DNA of 16,335 nucleotides from an uncultured Eubacteriales bacterium (GCA_949742895.1 CATJRT010000119.1:1-16335); one strand, 5' to 3'. Shown: positions 1 through 7,355, numbered from the stretch's first letter. Translations and numbers: made by a program. Notes: generated by a model not told the origin, from the sequence alone.

Positions 1-80
1 CTATGCTAGGCTTCGATTTGGTTTGGGGTGCAAGCTTGACAGAAAATCGATTTTAACCGCTTATTGCAGCTATGGACAAC

Positions 81-115
81 GAAATCACTATATAACCCTC
101 AAAGCCAGTGATTTC
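81..115. repeat. 9-bp perfect inverted repeat
   Basis: GAAATCACT at 81-89 is matched by AGTGATTTC at 107-115, with a 17-base AT-rich spacer that includes TATATAA. No T-run follows on either strand, so it is not an obvious terminator. It could be a protein-binding site or a relic of a recombination site in the decayed flank; its function is unknown. Confidence 0.5.
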
Positions 116-250
116 AACGTCTTGACGGCCCTCGGACGTAAAAATCCCGGGGCCGCTTATTTTTGCTATTTTCCCAAACTGGCGGGTCTCGAACCCCCGC
201 AGCAGCGCTGCCCATGCCGCCCCATCCAAAATATTTCCACACAATTTCCG

Positions 251-294
251 CGCCGTTCCATTGACCTCCGTGGTCGAAGGAACGGCGTTTTTTT
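251..294 (+). terminator. Intrinsic terminator in the left flank
   Basis: CGCCGTTCC (251-259) pairs with GGAACGGCG (279-287). A second short stem, GACC/GGTC, lies inside the loop, and seven T's follow at 288-294. This is a strong rho-independent terminator for rightward transcription. No intact gene upstream inside the window uses it, so it probably ends a transcript entering from the left or belonged to a gene now lost. Confidence 0.75.
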
Positions 295-874
295 GTGGCC
301 ATTTGTCCCGCCAGTGCCAGCCCCCCATTCCAGACAGTGCGCATGACCGCACCATCGGCCCGCTGGAGGGCATGGGCGCCAGATCCCCCGCCGCAGCCTT
401 CGCTAATATCGACGAGCTGTTCCGGCGGGAGGTCGCCCGGATCAAACCGGCGGCACAGTGCCTTGGATTGGGACGTCCAGCCATTGTTGGTATCGCCGGG
501 TTTCCGGCACCTATTCTTGGTGGGTATGATGGTAGCTTTTCCAGACAGAAATTGGTATGGTTGCAGCCGGCAGCACCACCAAAATCATGAGACGGAAAAA
601 CGCACCCTGGCGGGGGGCAGAGGGATGCGGGAGCCAACTGCGGCAGTTTGCAGGCGACATTATGAGTTGCCCAACCGGATGCTGTGCCCGGGCCGTCGGC
701 GCAGCCGCCGTTATGGGCCGCTGGATGGCTGGTCAGTAAGCAGCAGGAAATGGAGGCGCACATTACAGCACCTATTGCTTTTGCACACACAGACCCGGCA
801 ATGATTAATGGGTTTCTGAATGGATATCCCGGCGCAGATGTGGCATTGTGTTCTGGACACCCAAATCAAAAAAG

Positions 875-925
875 AAAAGGGCAGGTAACTGCAAATCAAA
901 GATACAGTTTCCTGCCCTTTTTTTA
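875..925. terminator. Bidirectional intrinsic terminator downstream of the MATE gene
   Basis: AAAAGGGCAGG followed by AACTG (875-891) pairs with CAGTT followed by CCTGCCCTTTT (905-921), with one T-T mismatch. On the plus strand the stem is followed by a T-rich tract (918-929). On the minus strand it is followed by a T-run read from 874 down to about 867. It can therefore stop transcription both ways and is the first strong terminator after the leftward MATE gene, about 230 bases past its stop. Confidence 0.75.
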
Positions 926-942
926 TTTTCTGTTCGGCGTAA

Positions 943-1134
943 AACTTCAAAATCGCATTGGCAGGGATCAACACCATTGCCGCAGGACTGGACTTCTCCC
1001 GCCCGATGGTGAAGCGGGCGTTGAACGATTTTAGTCGAAGCGGGCTTGGTGGAGAAATCCAGCCGCTGGCGGGAGATGGGAGCTATACATCAAATCCCTA
1101 TTGGGCAACTAAATATCCTGGATGGCAAAAATGA
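943..1134 (+). pseudogene. Frameshifted relic of an HTH_36-type DNA-binding protein
   Basis: From 943 the plus strand reads INTIAAGLDFSRPMVKRAL and then NDFSRSGL, a typical winged helix-turn-helix of the replication-initiator-like or HTH_36 proteins carried by clostridial conjugative elements. After codon GGG at 1042-1044 the family pattern jumps by +1 (VEKSSRWRE, 1049-1075) and then jumps back at about 1076 to GSYTSNPYW. This matches the usual 'EKxxRxREnGsxtSN' tail with one base gained and one lost. A TAA sits in frame directly upstream (940-942) and a TGA closes the frame at about 1132-1134. The reading is therefore a 5'-truncated pseudogene. The family assignment comes from pattern memory, not from a search. 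Confidence 0.5.
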
Positions 1135-1151
1135 TAGCAAACAAGAGACAT

Positions 1152-2534
1152 TTATAGACAACCAGCCAGCCATTTTCGTCCACGATAGCGAATCAGCACC
1201 AGCGCAAATCGTACAAGGTTATCAGCAATCATACACAGCCAAACGGCAGTCAATCCTAATTTTAAAAGCGATACACAGATCCACGTCGCAAAGATGCGCA
1301 CCCCCCACATACAGAACAGGGAGATAAAAAAAGGGGTCCGTGTGTCCCCAACACCGTCAAATACACCCTCTAAAATGATGACAACAGCAAAGAATGGCTC
1401 TGACAGGGAAATGAGACGAAGCACTTGGGCGCCCAGCTGGATTACCTCTGGTGTGTCGATAAAAATCGACATAAAAAAGCTCGGGAAGAAAAAGAGGAAC
1501 AGGCTCAACAGCGACATAAGGAGCACAGCCAACGCAATAATTACAGTGGAACTTTCTCTGAGACGTTTTTCATTTTTCGCTCCAACCGCATAACCGGCAA
1601 GGGTGGCCGCGGCGGCCTGCATCCCGTAACCTGGGACATAAAACGCCTGCTCTGCGGTGAGGGCAATGCTATGGGCCGAGACGGCCAGGGTCCCTAACTG
1701 GGCTACCAGCGCGGTAAACACCACCTGTCCCAGCATAACTGTGACGCGGTCGGCGGCAATGGGGACGCTGATATGGAAGCATTGGCGCAGGGCTTCCCGG
1801 TCCGGGATGGGGTGCAGGCCATGCGGCTGGAAAATTGGACAAGCCCGGGCGGCCAGGAACATCAGGGACCCACCCACAAAATAGGAAACTGCCGTGGCTA
1901 TGGCGGCCCCCGATACGCCAAGCCCAGCCCCCCACACAGGTAGTGAAATCCATCCCATATCCCATACCTGACTGGGATTGATCAGCAGGAAGTTTAAAAC
2001 TACATTGATGGCGTTCATCAGTAAATTGATTTGCATAGGGGTCTTAGAATTGCCCGTGGCCCGGAGTACAGATGCAAACATATAGCTGGCTGTGCGGAAC
2101 AGCATGGGGATGCAGATGATACCAAAATACAGGGAAGCATCCCGCCTGATTTCTGGTTCGGCGCCCAGCCATACAGGCAGAAAGGGTGCGGCAGATAACG
2201 TAATTACGGTCAATCCCAGCCCTAATACCAACGCAATCAGCACAGACTGGTTCGCTGCCCGGCGGGCTTTTTCTTGATCCCCTGCCCCCAGTGCTTGGGA
2301 AATACAGGCCAACACCCCCATCGCCATGGCGCCGATGGGGGCGTTGACCAGCCAAGTAGTGGTAGCAGTCAGCCCAACTGCCGCAGACGCATTGACCCCG
2401 ATCCGTCCCACTTGGGCAGTGTCTACATATTGTACGATTGTCTGCAGCGCCATCTCTGTGACAGTGGGCCACGCAAGATGGCCGATTTGACGCAGCAGGG
2501 ACGTGTCCCGCAGGGTACGCATCAAAGTATTCAC
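1152..2534 (-). CDS. MATE family multidrug/metabolite exporter
   Basis: A 460-residue inner-membrane protein, normal length for the MATE family, which exports cationic drugs or metabolites in exchange for Na+ or H+. It is hydrophobic throughout with about twelve membrane segments. The two homologous halves are marked by VLRATGNSKTPMQINLLMN with NVVLNFLLI in the first half and by GVFDGVGDTRTPFF in the second, both hallmark MATE loops. I chose the GTG at 2534 because GAAAGGA lies nine bases upstream; the longer frame from an ATG at 2579 has no such site and begins inside a palindrome. The gene follows the amidohydrolase by 101 bases on the same strand and may be co-transcribed. It runs toward the bidirectional terminator at 875-925. 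The substrate cannot be told from sequence. Confidence 0.9.
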   Translation of the reverse strand: MNTLMRTLRDTSLLRQIGHLAWPTVTEMALQTIVQYVDTAQVGRIGVNASAAVGLTATTTWLVNAPIGAMAMGVLACISQALGAGDQEKARRAANQSVLIALVLGLGLTVITLSAAPFLPVWLGAEPEIRRDASLYFGIICIPMLFRTASYMFASVLRATGNSKTPMQINLLMNAINVVLNFLLINPSQVWDMGWISLPVWGAGLGVSGAAIATAVSYFVGGSLMFLAARACPIFQPHGLHPIPDREALRQCFHISVPIAADRVTVMLGQVVFTALVAQLGTLAVSAHSIALTAEQAFYVPGYGMQAAAATLAGYAVGAKNEKRLRESSTVIIALAVLLMSLLSLFLFFFPSFFMSIFIDTPEVIQLGAQVLRLISLSEPFFAVVIILEGVFDGVGDTRTPFFISLFCMWGVRIFATWICVSLLKLGLTAVWLCMIADNLVRFALVLIRYRGRKWLAGCL

Positions 2535-2560
2535 GGGAATCGTTCCTTTCTCAAAGTTTG

Positions 2561-2577
2561 GGAACGCCCGGCGTTCC
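2561..2577. promoter_or_regulatory. Palindrome 27 bases upstream of the MATE start
   Basis: GGAACGCC, a single C, then GGCGTTCC form a perfect 17-base palindrome between the amidohydrolase stop and the MATE start, just upstream of the ribosome site. It could be an operator for a local repressor or a leader hairpin. A TATATT at about 2584-2589 on the minus strand could be a -10 box, but no clear -35 goes with it. Confidence 0.4.
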
Positions 2578-2635
2578 ATCTGGAATATACGCCGCCGCTT
2601 ACAGCGGACACCCGTCCCGTTCCGCTTCCCCCGCG

Positions 2636-4189
2636 TCAGAGGACATTGTGGACGATCCTGCCATCCACAATGGTCATATCTACGCCCAGTTCCCGGACTT
2701 TGGTCACAGGAATGGTAAACAGGTTGCCGGACAGCACCGCGATATCCGCCTTTTTGCCCGCCTCCAAGGTGCCCAGCTCGTCCTCCCGCAGCAGATCATA
2801 AGCGCCGCCCCTGGTCCAGGCGGTAAGCAGCTCTGGTACAGTGAGCATATTCTGGGCGTTAAAGGGCTGTCCCCCCTCGGGGAAGTAGCCGCCTACGGCG
2901 TGGTAAACGGACTGGGGAATATCGTCGATGAGCAGGGGAAGGTCGGTGCCACAGCTGAGCGTCACGCCGCTGTCCGCCATCTTCCGGCGGTTCCAGTAGC
3001 GTTTGCCCCGCTCCATGCCGATTTTTTCTTGGATCATGGCCAGCTTGCCAGCCCGGTCGGCAATGGACTGGATCTGGGGGTAGATCTCGGCCACCGCCCC
3101 CAGCCTGCCCATGCGCTCCAGATCGGCGGGGTCGCTGAATTCCAAATCGGTAATGCTGTGGCGGTTTACCAAGCGGCCGCTCTCGTCCCTGCGGCAGGTC
3201 TCATAGATATCCAGCACCTTGGCGATGGCCCCATCCCCCTGGGCGTGGAGGGAAAAACGGAAGCCCTCGGCGTCCGCCGCCCGGGTCTCCGCCGCAATGC
3301 GGTCCCAATCGATGGCTTGGGCGCAGGTGGTATCTGCGCAGTCGTAGGGTTCCTTTAAATCGGCGCACAGCTGGCTGACCGAGCCGTCCGTCATCTGGTT
3401 GTAGCCGGAGAAACGGACAAAACCGCCTTGGAAACGCTCACGCATCTCCCTGCCGAATCCCAAATCGGCGGGATGGCCCACGGGCTGGCTCATAAAGTTC
3501 ACCCGCAGGGTAAGCTCTCCCGCCTGCTCCAGCTCCTCCAGCAGGTCGGGGAAGCGGCAGAACCGGTCGAAGCCCATCTCCTTCACGGAGGTAACGCCCC
3601 GGCTGTTCAGCATGGTCATGTAGCGCTTAAATTCCGGCACAATAAACGCCCGGTCATCCAGCACATCGGGCAGCAGACGCCAATAGGCCTCCGGGTAGCA
3701 GGTGTCCGGGGTAAACTGGTAGCGGTTTATCGCGGCCTGGTTCATCCAGCAGGTCTCGCACCCCTTGGCAAACAAAACCGCCGGACGCTCCCCAAACGCT
3801 TCGTCCAGCATCGCCGTCCCCTGGGGGAAAACCCTTTCGCTGTCCCAGCCGTGGCCCAGCACCGGTCCGTCTTTGGCGCAGGCGGACGCGTGGGCCTTTG
3901 CCAGTTCGACAATCTCCCCGCAGCTTCCGGCGCTGGACAGATCCGCCCCCACAAAGCCCATGGCGTAGCCGGTGAAGAAGCAATGTACGTCGGAAAAGCC
4001 GGGGGATACCGTGCGCTCCCCCAGCTCAAACAGGCGCGTCTGGCCGTTGATCAGGGCCTGGGGGCAGCGCCCCTCCCCCACGGCCAGCAGCCGTCCACCG
4101 GCAATGGCGGCATATCCGGCAAAGGGCCGGGATTCCGCCGCAGTAAAAATACAGTTGGATTGCAGTACGATCTCCGCATAGTTGCCCAT
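2636..4189 (-). CDS. YtcJ-type amidohydrolase with altered HxH metal motif
   Basis: A 517-residue cytoplasmic protein of the amidohydrolase_3 (YtcJ/AepA-like) family, normal length. These proteins hydrolyse amide or related bonds on small molecules using one or two metals in a TIM barrel. Visible landmarks are the N-terminal beta-sandwich, PGFSDVHCFF at residues 64-72, the barrel histidines in FSLHAQGDG (H315) and NRHSITD (H344), CGTDLPL (D416), and the C-terminal GTLEAGKKADIAVL. The first motif is normally HxH; here His69 is kept but the second position is Phe71, so metal binding or chemistry is probably changed. Start: the ATG at 4189 has AAGGAG eight bases upstream; an in-frame GTG at 4198 overlaps that site and is less likely. 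It diverges from the fructoselysine-type cluster and may be co-regulated with it. The substrate is unknown. Confidence 0.85.
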   Translation of the reverse strand: MGNYAEIVLQSNCIFTAAESRPFAGYAAIAGGRLLAVGEGRCPQALINGQTRLFELGERTVSPGFSDVHCFFTGYAMGFVGADLSSAGSCGEIVELAKAHASACAKDGPVLGHGWDSERVFPQGTAMLDEAFGERPAVLFAKGCETCWMNQAAINRYQFTPDTCYPEAYWRLLPDVLDDRAFIVPEFKRYMTMLNSRGVTSVKEMGFDRFCRFPDLLEELEQAGELTLRVNFMSQPVGHPADLGFGREMRERFQGGFVRFSGYNQMTDGSVSQLCADLKEPYDCADTTCAQAIDWDRIAAETRAADAEGFRFSLHAQGDGAIAKVLDIYETCRRDESGRLVNRHSITDLEFSDPADLERMGRLGAVAEIYPQIQSIADRAGKLAMIQEKIGMERGKRYWNRRKMADSGVTLSCGTDLPLLIDDIPQSVYHAVGGYFPEGGQPFNAQNMLTVPELLTAWTRGGAYDLLREDELGTLEAGKKADIAVLSGNLFTIPVTKVRELGVDMTIVDGRIVHNVL

Positions 4190-4213
4190 TAAAATCACTC
4201 CTTGACAGATTCA

Positions 4214-4233
4214 CCAGCACACCGCTGTGCTGG
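4214..4233. promoter_or_regulatory. Leader hairpin 1 before the amidohydrolase
   Basis: CCAGCACA (4214-4221) pairs with TGTGCTGG (4226-4233) around a four-base loop. On the minus strand it would form in the 5' leader about 25 bases ahead of the amidohydrolase start, just upstream of the AAGGAG site. No T-run follows it on that strand. It could affect translation initiation or mRNA stability. Confidence 0.5.
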
Positions 4234-4238
4234 CCGCA

Positions 4239-4276
4239 GGGGTCCGCGCCGCAGGTATGGCGCGGACCCCGTTTTT
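4239..4276 (+). terminator. Strong GC hairpin with plus-strand T-run (leader hairpin 2)
   Basis: GGGGTCCGCGCC (4239-4250) pairs perfectly with GGCGCGGACCCC (4259-4270), 12 bp with an 8-base loop, followed on the plus strand by GTTTTT. It looks like a rightward intrinsic terminator, yet no rightward gene lies upstream; it might block antisense transcription. On the minus strand there is no T-run after it, so there it would be a leader structure of the amidohydrolase mRNA together with hairpin 1. Confidence 0.55.
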
Positions 4277-4698
4277 CTGCCGGGAGCGGCAGGGATGACA
4301 GATGGCGGCTTTCCCGTCCCGCTGCACATCGGGGCGGAAAAACTGACCACACTATAGCACGGGAACGGTCCCTCCGCAAGACTCCAGATGGATTTTTGTA
4401 GGAAGGGATAATATCCGGGCTTCCTTTTTGTAAAGAAGGGGAAAACTGGTTGGGGTAAGCGCCGGAGCGGCGACCAATTTCCGGCCATAAAGGGGCCTGA
4501 ACCCCCAACTGGTCTGGAAAAATGGAAAAGATGACGCGTTTGACCATACAAGACAGGCCGATTTTGATACCAGACGGCATTTTGCGTCCGGGGGCAGGCG
4601 GAGCAATTTGTATAATTGGTATAAACGGGGGCGGAGCAGTCGAACCAATTCTGACCACTATGACAATTTGGGCGCCTTTTTTTCATTTGGCTTGCGAA
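4277..4698. other. Divergent intergenic region without a recognised gene
   Basis: About 420 bases between the two leader hairpins and the promoter of the rightward cluster. I see no credible coding sequence. Structure-prone stretches are present: GTTGGGG near 4454 can pair with CCCCAAC near 4504, enclosing small GC stems (GCCG/CGGC, GGCC/GGCC). AT-rich boxes at about 4607-4625 (TTTGTATAATTGGTATAAAC) could be promoter elements on either strand, possibly for the leftward amidohydrolase. No T-box or known riboswitch core was recognised. Confidence 0.4.
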
Positions 4699-4728
4699 TT
4701 GACGGCAACCACTTGGACTTTGTATACT
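4699..4728 (+). promoter_or_regulatory. Sigma-A-type promoter of the Amadori-use cluster
   Basis: TTGACG (4699-4704), an 18-base spacer and TATACT (4723-4728) place a start site near 4735, about 60 bases ahead of the first kinase. The -10 box overlaps the palindrome GTATAC (4722-4727), which resembles the core of HutC/UTRA-type GntR operators. That makes it a candidate site for one of the two UTRA regulators encoded downstream. Operator function is inferred. Confidence 0.6.
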
Positions 4729-4797
4729 TTAATCATAGTTTCAAAAAAACAGACCAGACGGCGGGACCGCCCGCCAAACGGTAAAGGAGAGTCAGCT

Positions 4798-5616
4798 ATG
4801 CGTGCGGCAATGATCGGCGACAACTGTATTGACGTATACCGGAAAATCGACGGGAAAGAGGCGCTCCGCCGCTATCCCACCGGCAACGTGGTGGACACAG
4901 GGGTGAACCTGCAAAAGCTGGGGATTCCCACCTCCATCATCAGCACCACCGGCAATGACGAGATGGGTATGTGGATGATGGAAAGCCTGCGGGCGGAGGG
5001 GCTGGACCTGTGCCGCCTCAAAGTGGGGGACGGCCCCACCGCGGTGACCTATATGGACATGAACGGCACGGACCGGGTGCATGGGGAATATGTGGAGGGC
5101 GTCATGGCCAGCATCCGGTTCGATGAGGAGGATATCCGCTTTGCCGCCGCCCACGACCTGGTGCATACCGCCCTGTGGGGTATGGCGGAGGACGCGCTGC
5201 CCGCCATCAAGGCCGTCCGGGACGTGCCCATCAGCTTCGACTACGCCGACCGCCTGGACCATCCGCTGGTGGAACAGACCCTGCCCTATGTAGACTACGG
5301 GTTCTATTCCTACCACAAGAGCCGGGACGGGTTCATTGAGGGGTTTTTGAAGGATAAGGTGGACCGGGGCATGAAGATAGCCACTGCCACCTTTGGCGAC
5401 CAGGGAAGCCTAGCCTATGACGGCAGGGAATTTACACCGTGCGGCATTTTCCCCGCCCCCAACGTGGTAAACACCGTGGGCGCAGGGGACAGCTTTATCG
5501 CCGGGTTCCTGTCCGGCGTGCTGCGGGGGCTGAGCACAGCGGAATGTCTGTCCATCGGTGCGAAAACAGCGGCGGCGGTGGTTCAAGTATTTGAGCCTTG
5601 GGTGAAGGAAGCTTGA
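4798..5616 (+). CDS. PfkB-family kinase, divergent FrlD-like (fructoselysine 6-kinase-like)
   Basis: A 272-residue cytoplasmic sugar kinase of the PfkB/ribokinase family. FrlD proteins phosphorylate C6 of fructoselysine with ATP. FrlD-like features are IGDNCIDVY at the N-terminus, HGEYVEGVMAS (residues 96-105; compare FGDYTEGVMAD in E. coli FrlD) and the family signature NTVGAGDSFIAGF, with catalytic Asp231. It departs from FrlD at the usual di-glycine sugar-binding segment, which here reads TGNVVDTGVN instead of GGNxVNVAV, and it ends without the FrlD-type YxGxW tail. This suggests a related but different substrate. The ATG at 4798 follows AAAGGAGA with good spacing. It is the first gene after the 4699 promoter and lies 27 bases ahead of frlC. 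Kinase assignment is firm; the substrate is inferred. Confidence 0.85.
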   Translation: MRAAMIGDNCIDVYRKIDGKEALRRYPTGNVVDTGVNLQKLGIPTSIISTTGNDEMGMWMMESLRAEGLDLCRLKVGDGPTAVTYMDMNGTDRVHGEYVEGVMASIRFDEEDIRFAAAHDLVHTALWGMAEDALPAIKAVRDVPISFDYADRLDHPLVEQTLPYVDYGFYSYHKSRDGFIEGFLKDKVDRGMKIATATFGDQGSLAYDGREFTPCGIFPAPNVVNTVGAGDSFIAGFLSGVLRGLSTAECLSIGAKTAAAVVQVFEPWVKEA

Positions 5617-5643
5617 AATATTCAAAATTGAGGAGATATCAGC

Positions 5644-6474
5644 ATGAAAATTGGTATGTTTACATCGGGATATCAGCGCAATCCGCTGGAACACTGCTTC
5701 CAGGATGCTAAGGAGTACGGCTACGATTACATCGAGCTGTGGGGCGGACGCCCCCACGCCTACGCACCCGACTTAAAAGCGGGCAATATCCATGAGGTGC
5801 GCCGCCTGATTGACGAATATGAGATGCCGGTGACCGGCTATACCCCGGAGCACAACGCCTATCCCTACAACTACATGATCGGCTCCGAGGCCCAGCGGCA
5901 AGACGCGGTGGACTACCTCAAGCTGAGCCTGGACATGGCTAAGGAGATGGGGGCCGGGTTTGTGCTCACCAGCCCCGCCAACGGCGGCTATCTGGCCACC
6001 TATGAGGAGCTGTGGCCCCGGCTGGAAAAGACCATCCGGGAACTGGGCGACTACGCCGCCAAGCTGGAGGTCAAGCTCACTGTGGAGCCGCTGACACCCT
6101 ATGAGTCCAACTTCTTCACCCGGGCCAACGACCTGGCGGAGTTGTTCCGCCGGATTGACAACCCGTGGGTGGTGGGTATGTGCGACCTGGTGCCCCCCTA
6201 CGTCCAGCATGAGAGCATCATGGCCTACTTTGACAAGCTGGGCAAAAAAATGGACCATATGCACATCATCGACGGCGAACAGGGTACGGACAGCCACATC
6301 GTCCCCGGCGAAGGCTCCATCCCCCTGCCGGAGCTGTTTTGTGAATTGAAGCGGGCGGGCTATGACGGGACGGCCACCCTGGAGCTGGTCACCGGTTACA
6401 TCAATGAGCCGAGGATGTACGCCCGCCGGGCGGTAAACAACGTACGCGCCATGATGGCCCAGGCGGGACTGTAA
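5644..6474 (+). CDS. FrlC-type fructoselysine/psicoselysine 3-epimerase
   Basis: A 276-residue TIM-barrel protein of the xylose-isomerase-like (AP endonuclease 2) family, the same length as E. coli FrlC as I recall it. FrlC interconverts psicoselysine and fructoselysine so that the C3 epimer can enter the kinase step. The match is strong along the chain: WGGRPHAYAPDLKAG (33-47), TGYTPE (64-69), DMAKEM (97-102), EPLTPYESN (148-156), YFDKLGKKMDHMHIID (195-210) and LELVTGYINEPRMYAR (246-261). Probable metal ligands Glu148, Asp181, His207 and Glu247 are all present. GAGGAGA lies upstream of the ATG. It is coupled between the first kinase and a TIM-barrel hydrolase by gaps of 27 and 18 bases, which argues for one transcript. 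This is the clearest marker of Amadori-product use in the window. Confidence 0.9.
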   Translation: MKIGMFTSGYQRNPLEHCFQDAKEYGYDYIELWGGRPHAYAPDLKAGNIHEVRRLIDEYEMPVTGYTPEHNAYPYNYMIGSEAQRQDAVDYLKLSLDMAKEMGAGFVLTSPANGGYLATYEELWPRLEKTIRELGDYAAKLEVKLTVEPLTPYESNFFTRANDLAELFRRIDNPWVVGMCDLVPPYVQHESIMAYFDKLGKKMDHMHIIDGEQGTDSHIVPGEGSIPLPELFCELKRAGYDGTATLELVTGYINEPRMYARRAVNNVRAMMAQAGL

Positions 6475-6492
6475 GCGGAGGGGAGTAGGGCT

Positions 6493-7344
6493 TTGTTTAT
6501 TGATATTCACGTACATCCGGCCTTTTACGAGCCAATCAATGAGGACCCCGCCCGGGAGGAGCTGCGCCACCGGGAGCTGGACATCCACAAAAACGGCACG
6601 GCCCCCCTGGCGCACATCTTCAACCAGATGGCCTGCGCCGGATTGGATAAGCTGTGCCTGCTGCCGGAGGACTACACCTCCACCGTGGGGTGCGCCCTGG
6701 TGGAAAACGAGGAGATCTGCCGCCTGGTGGACCTGGCCCCGGACCGCTTCATCGGCTTTGCCAGCGTGGACCCCTCTGACCCGGAAGCCCCGGATAAGCT
6801 GGAGGACACCTTTACCCGTTTGCGCCTGAAGGGGCTGAAGCTCCACCCAGGACGGCAGCATTTCATGCCCGGAGACTCCCAGCTTGAGCCATTATACCAA
6901 ATCTGTGAGCGCCATAACAAGCCCATTTTGTTCCACGCCGGGCTGTCCTGGGAGCCGGACGCCTTGACCCAATACTGCCAGCCCGCCGCCTTTGAGCCGG
7001 TGGCGGCGGCCCATCCCAAGCTGCGCATCTGCCTGGGTCATTTCGGCTGGCCCTGGGTGCGGGAGAGCGCCATGCTGATGGTAAAATACCCCAACGTCTA
7101 CGCCGACACCGGGGCGCTCTACTTCGACAATGCCAAGGAATTTTACACCCAGACCTTCACCAGGGACATCCCGTTGACCTGGATCGACCGCAGCCTGCGC
7201 CATCAGGTCATGTTCGGCTCCAACAACCCCCGCTTTGAGCAGATCCGCATGGCCCAGGCCCTGGGGGAGCTGGGCTTCCGGGACAGCACGCTGGAGCTGA
7301 TCCGGGGGGAGAACGCCATCGCCTTTTTAGGCGGGCTGGACTGA
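6493..7344 (+). CDS. TIM-barrel amidohydrolase (amidohydrolase_2 family), TTG start
   Basis: A 283-residue metal-dependent hydrolase or decarboxylase of the amidohydrolase_2 family. The TTG at 6493 is the start: GGAGGGGAG precedes it with about seven bases spacing and the protein opens directly with the first strand, FIDIHVHPAF, carrying His6 and His8. Further landmarks are LKGLKLHPG (112-120), ILFHAGLSW (145-153, His148), CLGHFGWPW (180-188, His183) and MFGSNNPRF (240-248). In most relatives the last motif is FGSD or FGTD, whose Asp is the catalytic residue; here Asn244 stands in that place, so activity may be altered. It lies 18 bases after frlC and 11 before yjbQ. E. coli frl has no such gene, so it is an accessory step with unknown substrate. 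Confidence 0.8.
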   Translation: MFIDIHVHPAFYEPINEDPAREELRHRELDIHKNGTAPLAHIFNQMACAGLDKLCLLPEDYTSTVGCALVENEEICRLVDLAPDRFIGFASVDPSDPEAPDKLEDTFTRLRLKGLKLHPGRQHFMPGDSQLEPLYQICERHNKPILFHAGLSWEPDALTQYCQPAAFEPVAAAHPKLRICLGHFGWPWVRESAMLMVKYPNVYADTGALYFDNAKEFYTQTFTRDIPLTWIDRSLRHQVMFGSNNPRFEQIRMAQALGELGFRDSTLELIRGENAIAFLGGLD

Positions 7345-7355
7345 GGAGGGACGCA

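Larger units (their letters stand above)
1..942. other. Gene-poor, probably decayed left flank
   Basis: I see no convincing protein-coding gene here. Several open frames overlap on both strands, but none has a good ribosome site with a recognisable product, and none continues past a few hundred bases with family-like sequence. On the minus strand a frame without any ATG start runs from about 586 to 114 and contains protein-like stretches such as LPPEQLVDISEG, so it could be a remnant of a lost gene; I do not recognise it. The segment holds an inverted repeat (81-115), a terminator (251-294) and a second terminator (875-925), and it leads into a frameshifted helix-turn-helix relic. The picture is of an old insertion junction or degraded accessory DNA rather than a functional locus. 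Confidence 0.5.

Noticed and set aside
175..205. tRNA T-arm-like sequence (GGGTTCGAGACCC on the minus strand)
   Set aside because: The T-stem has a mismatch and no matching acceptor strand, anticodon arm or D-arm is found nearby, so it is not a tRNA gene. A remnant of an attachment site cannot be excluded.
4277..4698. Possible T-box or riboswitch leader in the divergent region
   Set aside because: Stem-forming segments exist, but I found no T-box AGGGTGG-type motif, specifier loop or known riboswitch core.
4522..4797. Extended N-terminus of the first kinase from an upstream ATG
   Set aside because: The extra residues do not resemble PfkB kinases and cross the promoter; the ATG at 4798 has an ideal ribosome site and begins with the family's IGDNC strand.
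5773..6861. A 362-codon open frame on the minus strand
   Set aside because: It lies opposite frlC and the TIM-barrel amidohydrolase and shows shadow composition rich in His, Gly and Gln.
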